Shown in pieces: positions 55,360 through 64,000 of a stretch of 64,000 nt of DNA. Made by a program: the position numbers and the translations under genes. The DNA comes from Weissella koreensis KCTC 3621 (lineage in GTDB: Bacteria > Bacillota > Bacilli > Lactobacillales > Lactobacillaceae): positions 62,001 to 126,000 of the forward strand of contig NZ_AKGG01000011.1 in NCBI RefSeq assembly GCF_000277645.1, read 5' to 3'. Position 1 is the stretch's first letter, and each line of letters opens with the position of its first letter. The notes under the pieces are model-generated. The model was not told where the DNA came from. It saw only the letters and a list, made by a program, of their open reading frames with translations, and did no database searches.

Positions 55360-57045
55360 TTACATCTCACTTGGTGCTTTAACTCCCAAAAGGCGCAAAG
55401 ACTCAGTCAGATTATTTGATACCGCTTGTACAAGGGCTAAACGAGCATTCAATTCATCATCTTCTACCAAGATTTTTGAATTAGCATAATACTTGCTAAA
55501 AGTACGTGCTAAGTTCAAAGCATATTTAGCAATCACTGATGGTTCACGATCACGCCAGGCCCGACGAATAACTTCATTAAAAGTCCCAAGTAACTTAACT
55601 GTCTCCCAGACTTTTTCATCTGAAATTTCTAAGTGTTCTGGATCAATTTCTGGATTACCTGCTTTTCGCAAAATTGAGTGGGCCCGAGCATTAGCATATT
55701 GCACATATGGTCCAGTATCACCTTCAAAACGCACAACATCTTCTAGTTTAAAGTCAAAATTCAAAGTCCGTTCATTCATCAAATCATGGAAAACGACCGC
55801 TCCAGTTCCAACTTCATGAGCAACTTCTTCTTTATTTGGAAGATCAGGATTCTTTTCATTAATTTGAGCCAAAGCCAAATTTTCAGAATCAGCCAAAACA
55901 TTCTTCAATAAAATAATTCGACCTGAACGTGTTGATAATTTCTTCCCATCAACCGTAATCATTCCAAATACGATATGTTCAATATCGTCAGACCATTCAT
56001 AACCCATTTCTTTCAAAATAGCTTTCAATTGTTCGAAATGTTCACGTTGTTCCCCACCAACAATGTAAAGAGATTTTACAAAGTTGTAGTTCTTCTTACG
56101 ATAAGTCGCAGCAGCAAGGTCACGAGTCATATACAAAGTAGCACCATCGGTTCGTTTGATCATAGCTACATTTAAATCATAATCATCCAAGTTAACAACT
56201 TGCGCTCCTTGTGACTCAACTAGCTTTCCTTTTTCTTCCAAGCGATCGATCACAGCTTCCATCTTATCGTTGTAGAAAGCCTCACCGTTGAATGAATCAA
56301 ATTGAATATCCAAAGAATCATAGACATCCATAAACTCCTTTAATGATTCATCTCTAAACCATTGCCAAAGTTCCAAAGCCTCAGTATCGCCATCTTCTAG
56401 CTTTTTAAACCAAGCTCGACCTTGATCATTTAATTCTGGTTCATTTTCAGCTTTAGCATGGAATTCAACATAATAACGAACCAACGTATTAATTGGATCA
56501 GCTCTGACCTCAGCCTCTGAGCCCCATTGCTTGTAAGCAACAATCAACTTACCAAATTGAGTTCCCCAATCACCTAAATGGTTAATTTTAATTGGTTGAT
56601 AACCATTGGCTTTTGATATTTCTGCCAAAGAATTTCCAATGACAGTTGACCGTAAGTGTCCCATCGACATTGGCTTGGCAATATTTGGAGAAGACATATC
56701 AATTGTAATATGTCCTGCTTCTCCATCTGTATTATGCCCATAATTTTCATTGGAAATAATTTCTTTTAAGATATTCGCCCCAGCAGCCTTAGGATCTAAA
56801 AAGAAATTAACATAAGGTCCCATTGCAATAACTTTTTGATAATCACTAGTATCCATTGCGTCAACTAAGTCACTTGCAATCAAATTGGGCGCTTTTTTTA
56901 ATTCCTTTGCTAAGGTGAAGGTTGGGAAAGCATAGTCACCCTTGCTTGAATCTTTTGGAACTTCTATCTTGGCCTTTAACGTCTCAACATCTAAATCAGG
57001 TAAAATCGTTGACAATGTTGATGCTATTTTTACTTTATAATCCAT
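55360..57045 (-). CDS. argS: Arginyl-tRNA synthetase
   Basis: A 561-residue class I synthetase: SSPNIAKPMSMGHLRSTVIGNSLAEI (HIGH region), GDWGTQFGKLI, the KLSTRSGRI loop in place of KMSKS, and a C-terminal DALR anticodon-binding domain ending NLTESLRLLGVKAPSEM. It charges tRNA-Arg and also checks tRNA before activating arginine. It lies 11 bases after the DUF2187 gene. Confidence 0.97.
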   Translation of the reverse strand: MDYKVKIASTLSTILPDLDVETLKAKIEVPKDSSKGDYAFPTFTLAKELKKAPNLIASDLVDAMDTSDYQKVIAMGPYVNFFLDPKAAGANILKEIISNENYGHNTDGEAGHITIDMSSPNIAKPMSMGHLRSTVIGNSLAEISKANGYQPIKINHLGDWGTQFGKLIVAYKQWGSEAEVRADPINTLVRYYVEFHAKAENEPELNDQGRAWFKKLEDGDTEALELWQWFRDESLKEFMDVYDSLDIQFDSFNGEAFYNDKMEAVIDRLEEKGKLVESQGAQVVNLDDYDLNVAMIKRTDGATLYMTRDLAAATYRKKNYNFVKSLYIVGGEQREHFEQLKAILKEMGYEWSDDIEHIVFGMITVDGKKLSTRSGRIILLKNVLADSENLALAQINEKNPDLPNKEEVAHEVGTGAVVFHDLMNERTLNFDFKLEDVVRFEGDTGPYVQYANARAHSILRKAGNPEIDPEHLEISDEKVWETVKLLGTFNEVIRRAWRDREPSVIAKYALNLARTFSKYYANSKILVEDDELNARLALVQAVSNNLTESLRLLGVKAPSEM

Positions 57046-57056
57046 CGACTTTTCTC

Positions 57057-57359
57057 CTAGTTCGTTTCTTCTGGCTTCTCATCCGTGGTTTCTTCTTCAG
57101 GCAATTCACGAGGAGCTGGGTTTTCAGTCTTAACTAAAATTTTTGTTTCACTCATTCGGGTAATTGCTCGTCGGTTATATTCAACCACAGTTGCATCGTC
57201 AGCTGGATCATTTTCAGTAATCATGACCAATAAGGCATGTTCGTATATTTTTTCAATAATTCCTTTAAAGGAATGTTCGAAATTAGCAAATGCGGGTGCT
57301 TCAACATAGTCACCAATATCAAATTCTGATGTATTTACAAGCGGTTCTTTTTTAGCCAT
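57057..57359 (-). CDS. DUF2187-like small protein
   Basis: A 100-residue soluble protein. Residues about 13-75 (FDIGDYVEAPAFANFEHSFKGIIEKIYEHALLVMI...YNRRAITRMSETKIL) resemble the small beta-barrel DUF2187/YkvS family, known in Firmicutes but without an assigned function. The tail is rich in Pro, Glu and Thr and probably disordered. It precedes argS in the same operon, and a TATAAT lies in the spacer before murE. Confidence 0.65.
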   Translation of the reverse strand: MAKKEPLVNTSEFDIGDYVEAPAFANFEHSFKGIIEKIYEHALLVMITENDPADDATVVEYNRRAITRMSETKILVKTENPAPRELPEEETTDEKPEETN

Positions 57360-57442
57360 TCGTCAATCCTCTTTTGTTTTTGTATTTAATTAATTTTGTA
57401 TAAAAATTCAACGCCAATCAACATATTATACCAATTTTTAGG

Positions 57443-58975
57443 TTAATTTTCCAGCTCTGAAACAACTCGTTGTGCAACATTCCAGTCATTTTCATATGGG
57501 GTATCCACCCCATTAACTTTTTGATATTCATCTAGACCTTTTGCTGCTATTACTACAACATCATTAATTCCAGAAGCACTAATCGCTCGTTCAATAGCAA
57601 GCGAACGATCCATTTCTCTTAAAATTTCTACCTTTGGATTTATAATATTTTGTTCAATCTCATCCGCAATGGCTGAAGGATCTTCAAATTGAGGATCATC
57701 CGCCGTTAAAATGGCAACATCAGCTCCTTCACTTAAAGCTTTCCCAATGCCTGGGCGACGAGAAACCCCTTTATTTCCAGGAGCCCCAACCACTACGCGT
57801 AAGACCTTTACTGCTTCATTTGATCGTACGAATTTTAATAAGGCCGCAATTGAGGCATAGTTATGTGCATAATCCACATAGATTGTCCCATGCTTTTGCG
57901 TCGAAAACATTTGCATTCTTCCAGGAATTTGAACTTCTTCTAATCCAGCTTCAATTGCATCTGGATCAGCACCGACTAACCGACTTGCTAAAGCTGCCGC
58001 AGTGGCATTACTTTCGTTAAAATCGCCTGGCAAATCTAGATCATAATTTCCTTGAATATTTAGTCTTTGTGCCTGTTGATTCATTTCAATCAGATCAAAA
58101 TTTGAACCGCTTAAATTAGCAGAATTTGTCCTAAATTCTAAGTCCGGTTTAACTCCATCATCTTGTTGCGCTCCATAAAGCCAAATCCCATCACGAGGAA
58201 TTAACTCTGTAGCTCGAGCCATCAATTCTGAAAAATGTTGACTTTCTGCATTCAAAATAATCTGATCAGAATGATCAATTAACATCATTTTATGTGCTAA
58301 GTAGTCTTCAAATGTCGGATGTTCATTTTCTCCGACATGATCAGGAGAAATATTCAAAAAAATACCAACGTTATATCGGAGGCCATAAACCCGTCGCATT
58401 TTAAACGCTTGTGAAGAAACTTCCATCACCATATGTGTCATGCCATTATCAACAGCTTCGCGCATTAATTTAAATAGATCTAATGATTCTGGTGTTGTCA
58501 AATGAGCACGGTAATGATTTTCTGGTTTTGGTCCAGTAATCTGACTAATTGTTGATGACAAGGCGACTTTATTATCTGTAGCATGTTTTAAAATATCATA
58601 AATCATGTATGTCGTTGAAGTCTTCCCTTTTGTTCCCGTCACACCAATTAAGTTTAGGGAACGTTGAGGATAATCATAATAAGTCATACTTAAAATACTC
58701 ATAGCCGCCAAACTATCTTCAACATACCAGATTGGAATTGTTATATCATTTAATACTGGCTTTTGTTGGGTAACAATTCCATTTGCCCCTTTTCGTAAGG
58801 CCTCTTCTAAATATTTAGCAGGTAATTCCCCTTTAATAATAAAAAGAGAATCTGATTCCACTTGCTTTGAATTATAACTAATCGTTTGAAAGACACGTTC
58901 TTGATCTTCTGGTGCCTGTACTAATAATCCTTCATCTGATAATACATTAGTTATTTGCTCTGATGTTAATACCAT
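57443..58975 (-). CDS. murE: UDP-N-acetylmuramoyl-tripeptide synthetase MurE (probably L-lysine type)
   Basis: A 510-residue Mur ligase: N-terminal uridine-binding domain, GVTGTKGKTSTTYMIYDIL (ATP loop, about 113-131), HLTTPESLDL, the carbamylated Lys in HKMMLIDHS, and the substrate motif TADDPQFEDP where DAP enzymes have DNPR. It adds the third amino acid of the stem peptide, inferred to be L-Lys. It lies 6 bases downstream of folC. Confidence 0.92.
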   Translation of the reverse strand: MVLTSEQITNVLSDEGLLVQAPEDQERVFQTISYNSKQVESDSLFIIKGELPAKYLEEALRKGANGIVTQQKPVLNDITIPIWYVEDSLAAMSILSMTYYDYPQRSLNLIGVTGTKGKTSTTYMIYDILKHATDNKVALSSTISQITGPKPENHYRAHLTTPESLDLFKLMREAVDNGMTHMVMEVSSQAFKMRRVYGLRYNVGIFLNISPDHVGENEHPTFEDYLAHKMMLIDHSDQIILNAESQHFSELMARATELIPRDGIWLYGAQQDDGVKPDLEFRTNSANLSGSNFDLIEMNQQAQRLNIQGNYDLDLPGDFNESNATAAALASRLVGADPDAIEAGLEEVQIPGRMQMFSTQKHGTIYVDYAHNYASIAALLKFVRSNEAVKVLRVVVGAPGNKGVSRRPGIGKALSEGADVAILTADDPQFEDPSAIADEIEQNIINPKVEILREMDRSLAIERAISASGINDVVVIAAKGLDEYQKVNGVDTPYENDWNVAQRVVSELEN

Positions 58976-58981
58976 TGAAAA

Positions 58982-60292
58982 TTATCCCTCTTCCTCGTTA
59001 AAAATTGCTCTTAATGTATAAATTGATCCCGTCACAACAATTAAAGCATTCGATGAAGCTCGATACTTACGGGCTAATTGTATTGCTGCACTAGGATCAT
59101 CGGCAATTTCAACATCTATATTATTTTTAGTGTTGTGTAGACAATATGATGCCATTGCTTCAGCCGACATCCCCTCTTTTGACTCAGGAGTTACGGCAAT
59201 AATTGTTGACGCGATACTAGCTACCAGATCAATTATTTCATGTGCATTTCGATCATCCAATAACCCTAAAACAAAAACAGGTTTAAATGGTAAATGCCAA
59301 GCTTTAATTGAATCTCTTAATCCGCTAATTCCATCTAAATTACTAGCACCATCATACAATATATTACGATCAGCAACATATTCCATCCGCCCAGGAATTG
59401 ATATGTTAGATAAAGCTGCCATTGTCTTATCCTTGGACAATTGGAACCCTTTTTGCTGTAAATAATTAACGATTTGAAGCACCGTACTTAAATTACTAGC
59501 TTGATATGCTCCGGCCAATGGTAAATGAATATCAGGAATATCAGGAATATCATCAATTTTTAATGATAATCCCTGTGGTGCAGTAGATAGAATCGTTATC
59601 TGAGGCAATGGGTAAGGGTTCCAAAATGCATGAACTGCATCAGTCTGTTCATGCAAAACTTTTTGAACATCATAATCTTGACCTGGGTAACTAACAATTA
59701 ATGCACCTGGCTTTATAATTTTGGCATACTCATTAGCTACTTGTTTTAAAGTTGAGCCCGTTGAACAAATATTATCAACTGAAATTTTAGTATACGCAAT
59801 TAAATAGGGGGTTCGGACCGCATTAGTGACATCATTACTTCCTCCTGGCCCCTCTTCTAAGATTACAAATTGAGTATCTTGTTGTGCAAAATAAACTAAG
59901 GCGATCAGAACCCACCACTCAAAAGTGCTGAGTAGTGAAAAATCACCATCATGTTTTTTAATTTGGAGTGTAATTTCATGAACAATTTTGACCACATCTT
60001 TTTGACCAATTGGTTGACCATCAATGGTGATCATCGTTAAATCATCTTGAATGGCTGGTGCCGAAAAATGGCCAACATGGTACTGACTCTCCTGTAGAAT
60101 GCTTTTCAGCATAGTTCCTGTTGATCCTTTACCATTGGTCCCAGCAATATGAATAATTCGTAGCCTTTTATCTGGATTCCCCAACCACGATAAAATTTCG
60201 CTAATCATACCCACGCGGGCTAACGAAGGTTTTACAGCTTTCGCAGCTGTAATTTTTTTATTAATTTTACTGTAATCTTCACGACCAACCAT
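58982..60292 (-). CDS. folC: Folylpolyglutamate synthase / dihydrofolate synthase
   Basis: A 436-residue Mur-ligase-fold enzyme: HIAGTNGKGSTGTMLKSIL (P-loop, about 52-70), HFSAPAIQDDLTMITIDG, EEGPGGSNDVTNAV, and VLGLLDDRNAHEIID. It adds glutamates to folate. The start at 60292 (MVGREDYSK) has AAGGA 10 bases upstream; the longer frame to 60349 was rejected. It is followed directly by murE, another Mur-ligase-family gene. Confidence 0.92.
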   Translation of the reverse strand: MVGREDYSKINKKITAAKAVKPSLARVGMISEILSWLGNPDKRLRIIHIAGTNGKGSTGTMLKSILQESQYHVGHFSAPAIQDDLTMITIDGQPIGQKDVVKIVHEITLQIKKHDGDFSLLSTFEWWVLIALVYFAQQDTQFVILEEGPGGSNDVTNAVRTPYLIAYTKISVDNICSTGSTLKQVANEYAKIIKPGALIVSYPGQDYDVQKVLHEQTDAVHAFWNPYPLPQITILSTAPQGLSLKIDDIPDIPDIHLPLAGAYQASNLSTVLQIVNYLQQKGFQLSKDKTMAALSNISIPGRMEYVADRNILYDGASNLDGISGLRDSIKAWHLPFKPVFVLGLLDDRNAHEIIDLVASIASTIIAVTPESKEGMSAEAMASYCLHNTKNNIDVEIADDPSAAIQLARKYRASSNALIVVTGSIYTLRAIFNEEEG

Positions 60293-60420
60293 ATCATCAC
60301 TATCCTTATTATTATTGTTCCATTCAAAACTTCTTACCAAATTATACAATGTTTTGTCGAAAAAAAACGTTATTCACAAAAACTTCAAATTTAGAGCATT
60401 AAAATCATACATAATTATGC

Positions 60421-60467
60421 AATAAAAGAGGATTGAAGTCATGCATAATTCTTCAATCCTCTTATTA
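60421..60467 (-). terminator. Rho-independent terminator of lemA-htpX
   Basis: AATAAAAGAGGATTGAAG pairs with CTTCAATCCTCTTATT (one bulge) around a 12-base loop, with T residues on the minus strand, after the htpX stop. Confidence 0.85.
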
Positions 60468-60505
60468 AATTAACATTAACTCTATGTGTTCAGTATACAA
60501 AAAAT

Positions 60506-61399
60506 TTATAACTTTTCAAGTGCTGCAATTCTTTGTTCCATCGGTGGATGAGTCGAAAATAGATTGTTCATCTTATCTCGACTTAAAGGATTACTAATAT
60601 ATAATCCTGCGCTCGATGGCGCGACATTATCTTCTTGCATAGGTTCGCTCTGCGATATTTTTTGTAAAGCTGAAATCAGCCCTTGCGGATTTCGTGTTAA
60701 CTCAACAGCACCAGCATCAGCCAAATATTCGCGATTTCGCGAAATAGCAAGTTGGACAACAGTTCCCATAATAGGAGCTAAGATCAGTACCAGTAATGAA
60801 ACAATTATACCTAAAATATTATTACTGTTATTGTCTTCATCGTCTCGACGTCCGCCACCCCAAAACATAAAATTAGTTCCAAAGTTAGCTAACAAGGCAA
60901 TTACTGATGTTAAAGCCACTGCCAATGTTTGAATCCGAATATCATAATTTCGTACGTGCGTCATTTCATGAGCCATAACGCCTTCTAATTCTGTCCGATT
61001 TAATCGTTGTAGAATTCCAGTCGTGGCTGCAACTGCTGCATTTTTAGGATTATTACCAGTTGCAAATGCATTTGGCGAAGGATCATCAACAATAAAAACA
61101 CGCGGCATTGGAACATTTGCTACTAAAGCCATATCTTCCACAATGTGCCACAGTTCTGGTGCATCATCTGGACCTTGCAACTCCTGAGCATGATTCATTT
61201 GCATTACAATATCAGTCGATTGGCTATAGATGTAACCAACATAAACAATTCCTACAACCAAGGTAATCATTAACCCCATAGACACTGATCGCCACACAAA
61301 GTAGCCCAAAGCCGCTCCTACAATTACCAAAAAGATAAAGAATCCGATAAATAACAACACCGTTTTTCGCTTATTTTGACTAATCTGGTCATACAACAT
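60506..61399 (-). CDS. htpX: Zinc metalloprotease HtpX
   Basis: A 297-residue membrane M48 protease with two N-terminal membrane segments (about 15-60), the zinc site VMAHEMTHVRNYDIR (HExxH, about 140-154), two further segments and the third ligand in REYLADAGAVELTRNP. The C-terminal STHPPMEQRIAALEKL is typical. It degrades damaged membrane proteins. It lies 2 bases after lemA, the conserved pair. Confidence 0.96.
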   Translation of the reverse strand: MLYDQISQNKRKTVLLFIGFFIFLVIVGAALGYFVWRSVSMGLMITLVVGIVYVGYIYSQSTDIVMQMNHAQELQGPDDAPELWHIVEDMALVANVPMPRVFIVDDPSPNAFATGNNPKNAAVAATTGILQRLNRTELEGVMAHEMTHVRNYDIRIQTLAVALTSVIALLANFGTNFMFWGGGRRDDEDNNSNNILGIIVSLLVLILAPIMGTVVQLAISRNREYLADAGAVELTRNPQGLISALQKISQSEPMQEDNVAPSSAGLYISNPLSRDKMNNLFSTHPPMEQRIAALEKL

Positions 61400-61401
61400 A
61401 T

Positions 61402-61971
61402 TTATATTCCTTGATCATTAAATGAAACTTTTGGTGCGACTTTTTCCTCACTAGGAACTTCTAAGAAAGCAGACGGTTCAAAATGTCCCATCTTAGCAAC
61501 AATTGAAGTTGGAAACATTTGAATCTTCGCATTGTAATTTGAAGTTGTTGAATTAAATAATTGACGAGAATATGCAATTTTATTTTCAGTATTAGTTAAT
61601 TCTTCCATCAAATTAGTATATTGCTGATTAGCTTTTAAATCAGGATAGGCTTCTGATAAAGCAAAAACAGATTTCAAAGCTGATGATAATTGATTAGAAA
61701 CCTCCATAGTTGCTTCTTGATCATTTGCTGGAATCTCCATCAATTGGTTTCGCAAACCTATTACTTTTTCCAAAGTGCCTTGTTCATACTTGGCATAACC
61801 CTTAACCGTCTCAATTAAATTTGGAATCAAATCATTACGTCTCTTCAATTGAACATCAATTTGAGACCATGAATCCTTAGTGTGCATCCGTGCTGAAACT
61901 AAGCCATTATAAATGACTACATAAGCAATCACTAATACTACTATTATTACAATTAAAATAAGTATACTCAT
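61402..61971 (-). CDS. lemA: LemA family protein
   Basis: A 189-residue protein with one N-terminal membrane segment (about 3-22) and a helical LemA domain: YNGLVSARMHTKDSWSQIDVQLKRRNDLIPNLIETVKGYAKYEQGTLEKVIGLRN and SEAYPDLKANQQYTNLMEELTNTENKIAYSRQLFN. It is functionally tied to HtpX through conserved pairing, but its role is not known in detail. Confidence 0.95.
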   Translation of the reverse strand: MSILILIVIIVVLVIAYVVIYNGLVSARMHTKDSWSQIDVQLKRRNDLIPNLIETVKGYAKYEQGTLEKVIGLRNQLMEIPANDQEATMEVSNQLSSALKSVFALSEAYPDLKANQQYTNLMEELTNTENKIAYSRQLFNSTTSNYNAKIQMFPTSIVAKMGHFEPSAFLEVPSEEKVAPKVSFNDQGI

Positions 61972-61996
61972 ATAAATTATTTATCCCCTTTAACTA

Positions 61997-63718
61997 TTAA
62001 AGATAAGTCGCAATCGTGGCTTGAATGGCAGTTAATTGATCATCAGCCTCAGCGGATGTTGCGCCTTTCGTCCCCACGTAAAACTTAATCTTTGGCTCAG
62101 TTCCTGAAGGGCGAACAGCTACCCATGAACCATCAGACAACCAATATTTCAATACTTCTGCAGTTGGTAATGTTATTTTTTGAACTGCCCCTGTTTGCAT
62201 ATCAGTTTCAGTTCCAGCTGCAAAGTCCTCGACCTTAATAACATTCAATGAACCAAAATGTTTAGGTGTTTCTTGACGGAATTTAGCAATTAATTGTTCA
62301 ATTTGTTCTTTTCCATCAATACCCTTAAAGGTCAATGACTTAGTGTTTTCAACAAAATAACCAAATTTTTCAAATAATTCTTGGACACCATCATAGACAG
62401 TTTTACCAAGTGATTTATAGTAAGCGGCCACTTCAGCCATCAAAATTGTTGCTTGAACTGAATCTTTATCACGTGCAAACGGCTTTACCAAGTAACCATA
62501 TGATTCTTCAAAACCAAAGAGAAAAGTATGATCATGGTTAATTTCATAATTTTTAATCTGTTCAGCAATATATTTAAATCCAGTCAAAACGTTAATAGTC
62601 TCAATCCCAAAGCTGGCAGCAATATCTGCAGCAAATTCTGAAGAAACGATTGACTTAACTAACACCCCATTTTCAGGTAACTTATTAGCTTCCTTTTGAG
62701 CAGTTAAGATATAATTCATCAAAACTACACCAATTTGATTACCCGTCAACATAACATATTCACCAGATGGTTGACGTACGGCAGTTCCCATTCGATCAGC
62801 ATCGGGGTCAACAGCGATTACTACATCAGCACCTTCTTGTTTGGCTAGTTCAATCCCCATCGCCAAAGCTTTTGGATCCTCGGGATTAGGTAATTCAACA
62901 GTTGGGAAATCACCATTTGGTTCTTTTTGTTCTGGAACCATTAATACATTTTTAAAACCTGCATTTTCTAAAGCTTGACCAGTAATCATCGCCCCAGTTC
63001 CATGCAAAGGTGAGTAGACTAACTTCATATCACGCCCAACAGTGTCGATTAATTCATGATTAATTGATACTGTTTTAACATTTTCAAGATAAGCTTGATC
63101 TAAATCATCAGATAAATCTTGATATAAATCTTTAGCTCGTAAATCATCTAAGTTAGCCACTGGAACATTAAACATATCAACCTGTCGAATTGCATCAGTA
63201 ATGATATCAGACTCTTTAGGTGGCATCTGCCCACCATCTTCACCATATATCTTATAACCATTGTAGTTTTTAGGATTATGAGAAGCTGTAATCATAATTC
63301 CTGCATAAGTATTTAAATGTCTAACCGCAAATGATAGCTCTGGCGTTGGTCGAAGGCTTTCAAAGACGAACGCTTTGATACCATGCGCTCCCAACACGCG
63401 TCCTGCTTCTTGAGCAAATTCCTGTGAATAATGTCTTGAATCATATGAAATTGCTACACCACGTGCTTTTATAGCGTCATCATTAAATGAATCAATTAAC
63501 TGTGAAAGGCCTTCAGTGGCTTGACGAACAGTATAAATGTTCATCCGATTAATTCCAGCCCCAAGGATCCCACGCATTCCAGCTGTTCCAAAACTTAATG
63601 GTGTATAAAAAGCATCCTCTCGTTCACTATCATTTTGCATGTTAGCTAAATCAGCTTTTAAATCGGCAGGTAAATCGTGCTTTTCTGACCAAATTTTATA
63701 TGTTTCTTCCCAACTCAT
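61997..63718 (-). CDS. pgcA: Phosphoglucomutase / phosphomannomutase (alpha-PGM, PgcA type)
   Basis: A 573-residue alpha-D-phosphohexomutase: RGILGAGINRMNIYTV, the phosphoserine loop MITASHNPKNYNGYKIYG, the metal loop VDPDADRMGTAV, the sugar loop FGFEESYGYL and the phosphate-binding VRPSGTEPKIKFY. It interconverts glucose-1-P and glucose-6-P for envelope precursors. A TATAAT at about 63780 precedes it. Confidence 0.95.
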   Translation of the reverse strand: MSWEETYKIWSEKHDLPADLKADLANMQNDSEREDAFYTPLSFGTAGMRGILGAGINRMNIYTVRQATEGLSQLIDSFNDDAIKARGVAISYDSRHYSQEFAQEAGRVLGAHGIKAFVFESLRPTPELSFAVRHLNTYAGIMITASHNPKNYNGYKIYGEDGGQMPPKESDIITDAIRQVDMFNVPVANLDDLRAKDLYQDLSDDLDQAYLENVKTVSINHELIDTVGRDMKLVYSPLHGTGAMITGQALENAGFKNVLMVPEQKEPNGDFPTVELPNPEDPKALAMGIELAKQEGADVVIAVDPDADRMGTAVRQPSGEYVMLTGNQIGVVLMNYILTAQKEANKLPENGVLVKSIVSSEFAADIAASFGIETINVLTGFKYIAEQIKNYEINHDHTFLFGFEESYGYLVKPFARDKDSVQATILMAEVAAYYKSLGKTVYDGVQELFEKFGYFVENTKSLTFKGIDGKEQIEQLIAKFRQETPKHFGSLNVIKVEDFAAGTETDMQTGAVQKITLPTAEVLKYWLSDGSWVAVRPSGTEPKIKFYVGTKGATSAEADDQLTAIQATIATYL

Positions 63719-63855
63719 ATTATTTCTCCTAGTTCTAACTAATCTTTATCGTATTACATCTTTGAAATTGTTTACATTATTATATCACAGCACTATTAGT
63801 ACCACTATCCTGACATGTATTAATTAGTAAAACATTATAAATACAGCTTAAAGCA

Positions 63856-63894
63856 AAAAAGCAAATTAGACAAAATATGTCTAATCTGCTTTTT
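63856..63894 (-). terminator. Rho-independent terminator of the gene at the right edge
   Basis: AAAAAGCAaATTAGACA pairs with TGTCTAATcTGCTTTTT around a short loop, with T residues on the minus strand. It lies about 60 bases beyond the stop of the partial frame at 63956-64000, supporting a real gene there. Confidence 0.85.
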
Positions 63895-63955
63895 AAAATT
63901 TAATGTTATTAATAACTTTTAACATTATATTCTTTTTATTTAATTGAAAAGTTAG

Positions 63956-64000
63956 TTATTCTACTGCCAAATAAATAGGATAAAGAGGTTGATTTCCAGA
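63956..64000 (-). CDS. 3' end of an unidentified gene (partial)
   Basis: The minus strand is open from the edge for 14 codons, ending ...SGNQPLYPIYLAVE before TAA, then a spacer and a strong terminator. That order is what a gene end looks like, but the fragment is too short to identify or to exclude chance. Confidence 0.35.
   Translation of the reverse strand, partial: SGNQPLYPIYLAVE

Noticed and set aside
1..64000. CRISPR arrays, rRNA, complete insertion sequences, prophage genes
   Set aside because: No regularly spaced direct repeats, no rRNA-like stretches, and no transposase, integrase or phage structural motifs were found on reading through the window.

Overview
This is a chromosomal stretch of a low-GC Gram-positive bacterium, almost certainly of the order Lactobacillales. 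Evidence: A+T-rich spacers, strong GGAGG-type ribosome binding sites, Firmicutes-specific proteins (RNA polymerase epsilon RpoY, RNase J1, YlxM, YlbG, YktA/UPF0223, DUF2187), a type-2 peptide deformylase, an inner-membrane YidC2, and a MurE whose substrate motif looks like the L-lysine type rather than the DAP type. My best guess is the Leuconostoc/Weissella branch of the Lactobacillaceae, from gene order and protein flavour only; no rRNA is present to confirm it. Nearly all genes lie on the minus strand, as expected for one replichore.

Layout, left to right. 1-3.9 kb: an ECF vitamin-transporter S component (cut by the edge), a PdxK/ThiD-type kinase and DNA polymerase I. 4.1-9 kb: a NatAB-like ABC exporter behind a lone MOP-family flippase, then a quinone-oxidoreductase-like dehydrogenase. 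9.1-14 kb: topoisomerase III, GMP reductase with two PurR-like boxes, and YidC2. 14.3-17.4 kb: an amino-acid (probably cystine-type) ABC transporter, lacking its ATPase, with a disulfide-oxidoreductase; it is preceded by a leader peptide plus terminator. 17.4-26.4 kb: ndpA-like, sepM, coaD, rsmD, ylbG, ftsW, typA, suhB-like, UPF0223, def. 26.6-29.4 kb (plus strand): VanY-type carboxypeptidase, rpoY, rnjA. 29.6-41.2 kb: diacylglycerol kinase, ppaC, parC, parE, yigZ, obg, uvrC, a histidine phosphatase. 41.3-53.4 kb: the conserved trmD-rimM / rpsP-ffh-ylxM-ftsY-rnc-acpP-plsX-recG block, interrupted by a plus-strand MarR/MFS efflux module and small ORFs. 53.6-63.7 kb: a purine permease with a highly structured leader, argS, a DUF2187 protein, murE, folC, htpX, lemA and a phosphoglucomutase.

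Most of the window is housekeeping: replication and repair (polA, topB, parCE, uvrC, recG), translation and ribosome assembly (rpsP, rimM, trmD, obg, typA, rsmD, argS, def), protein targeting (ffh, ftsY, yidC), cell envelope (ftsW, murE, vanY-like, plsX/acpP) and RNA turnover (rnjA, rnc). No rRNA, tRNA, intact insertion sequence, prophage or CRISPR array was seen.

The most interesting material is regulatory. (1) The purine-permease leader (55027-55232) has a consensus promoter, a 9-bp helix that closes an inner domain and overlaps a following terminator hairpin, and a second hairpin just before the start. That is riboswitch-like architecture, but I cannot match it to the purine riboswitch consensus. 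(2) The ABC-transporter/oxidoreductase operon starts with a 19-codon leader peptide and a Rho-independent terminator. (3) The rpsP-rimM interval has been remodelled by an inserted regulator/efflux pair and unexplained small genes, and smc, khpA and rplS are missing from their usual places.
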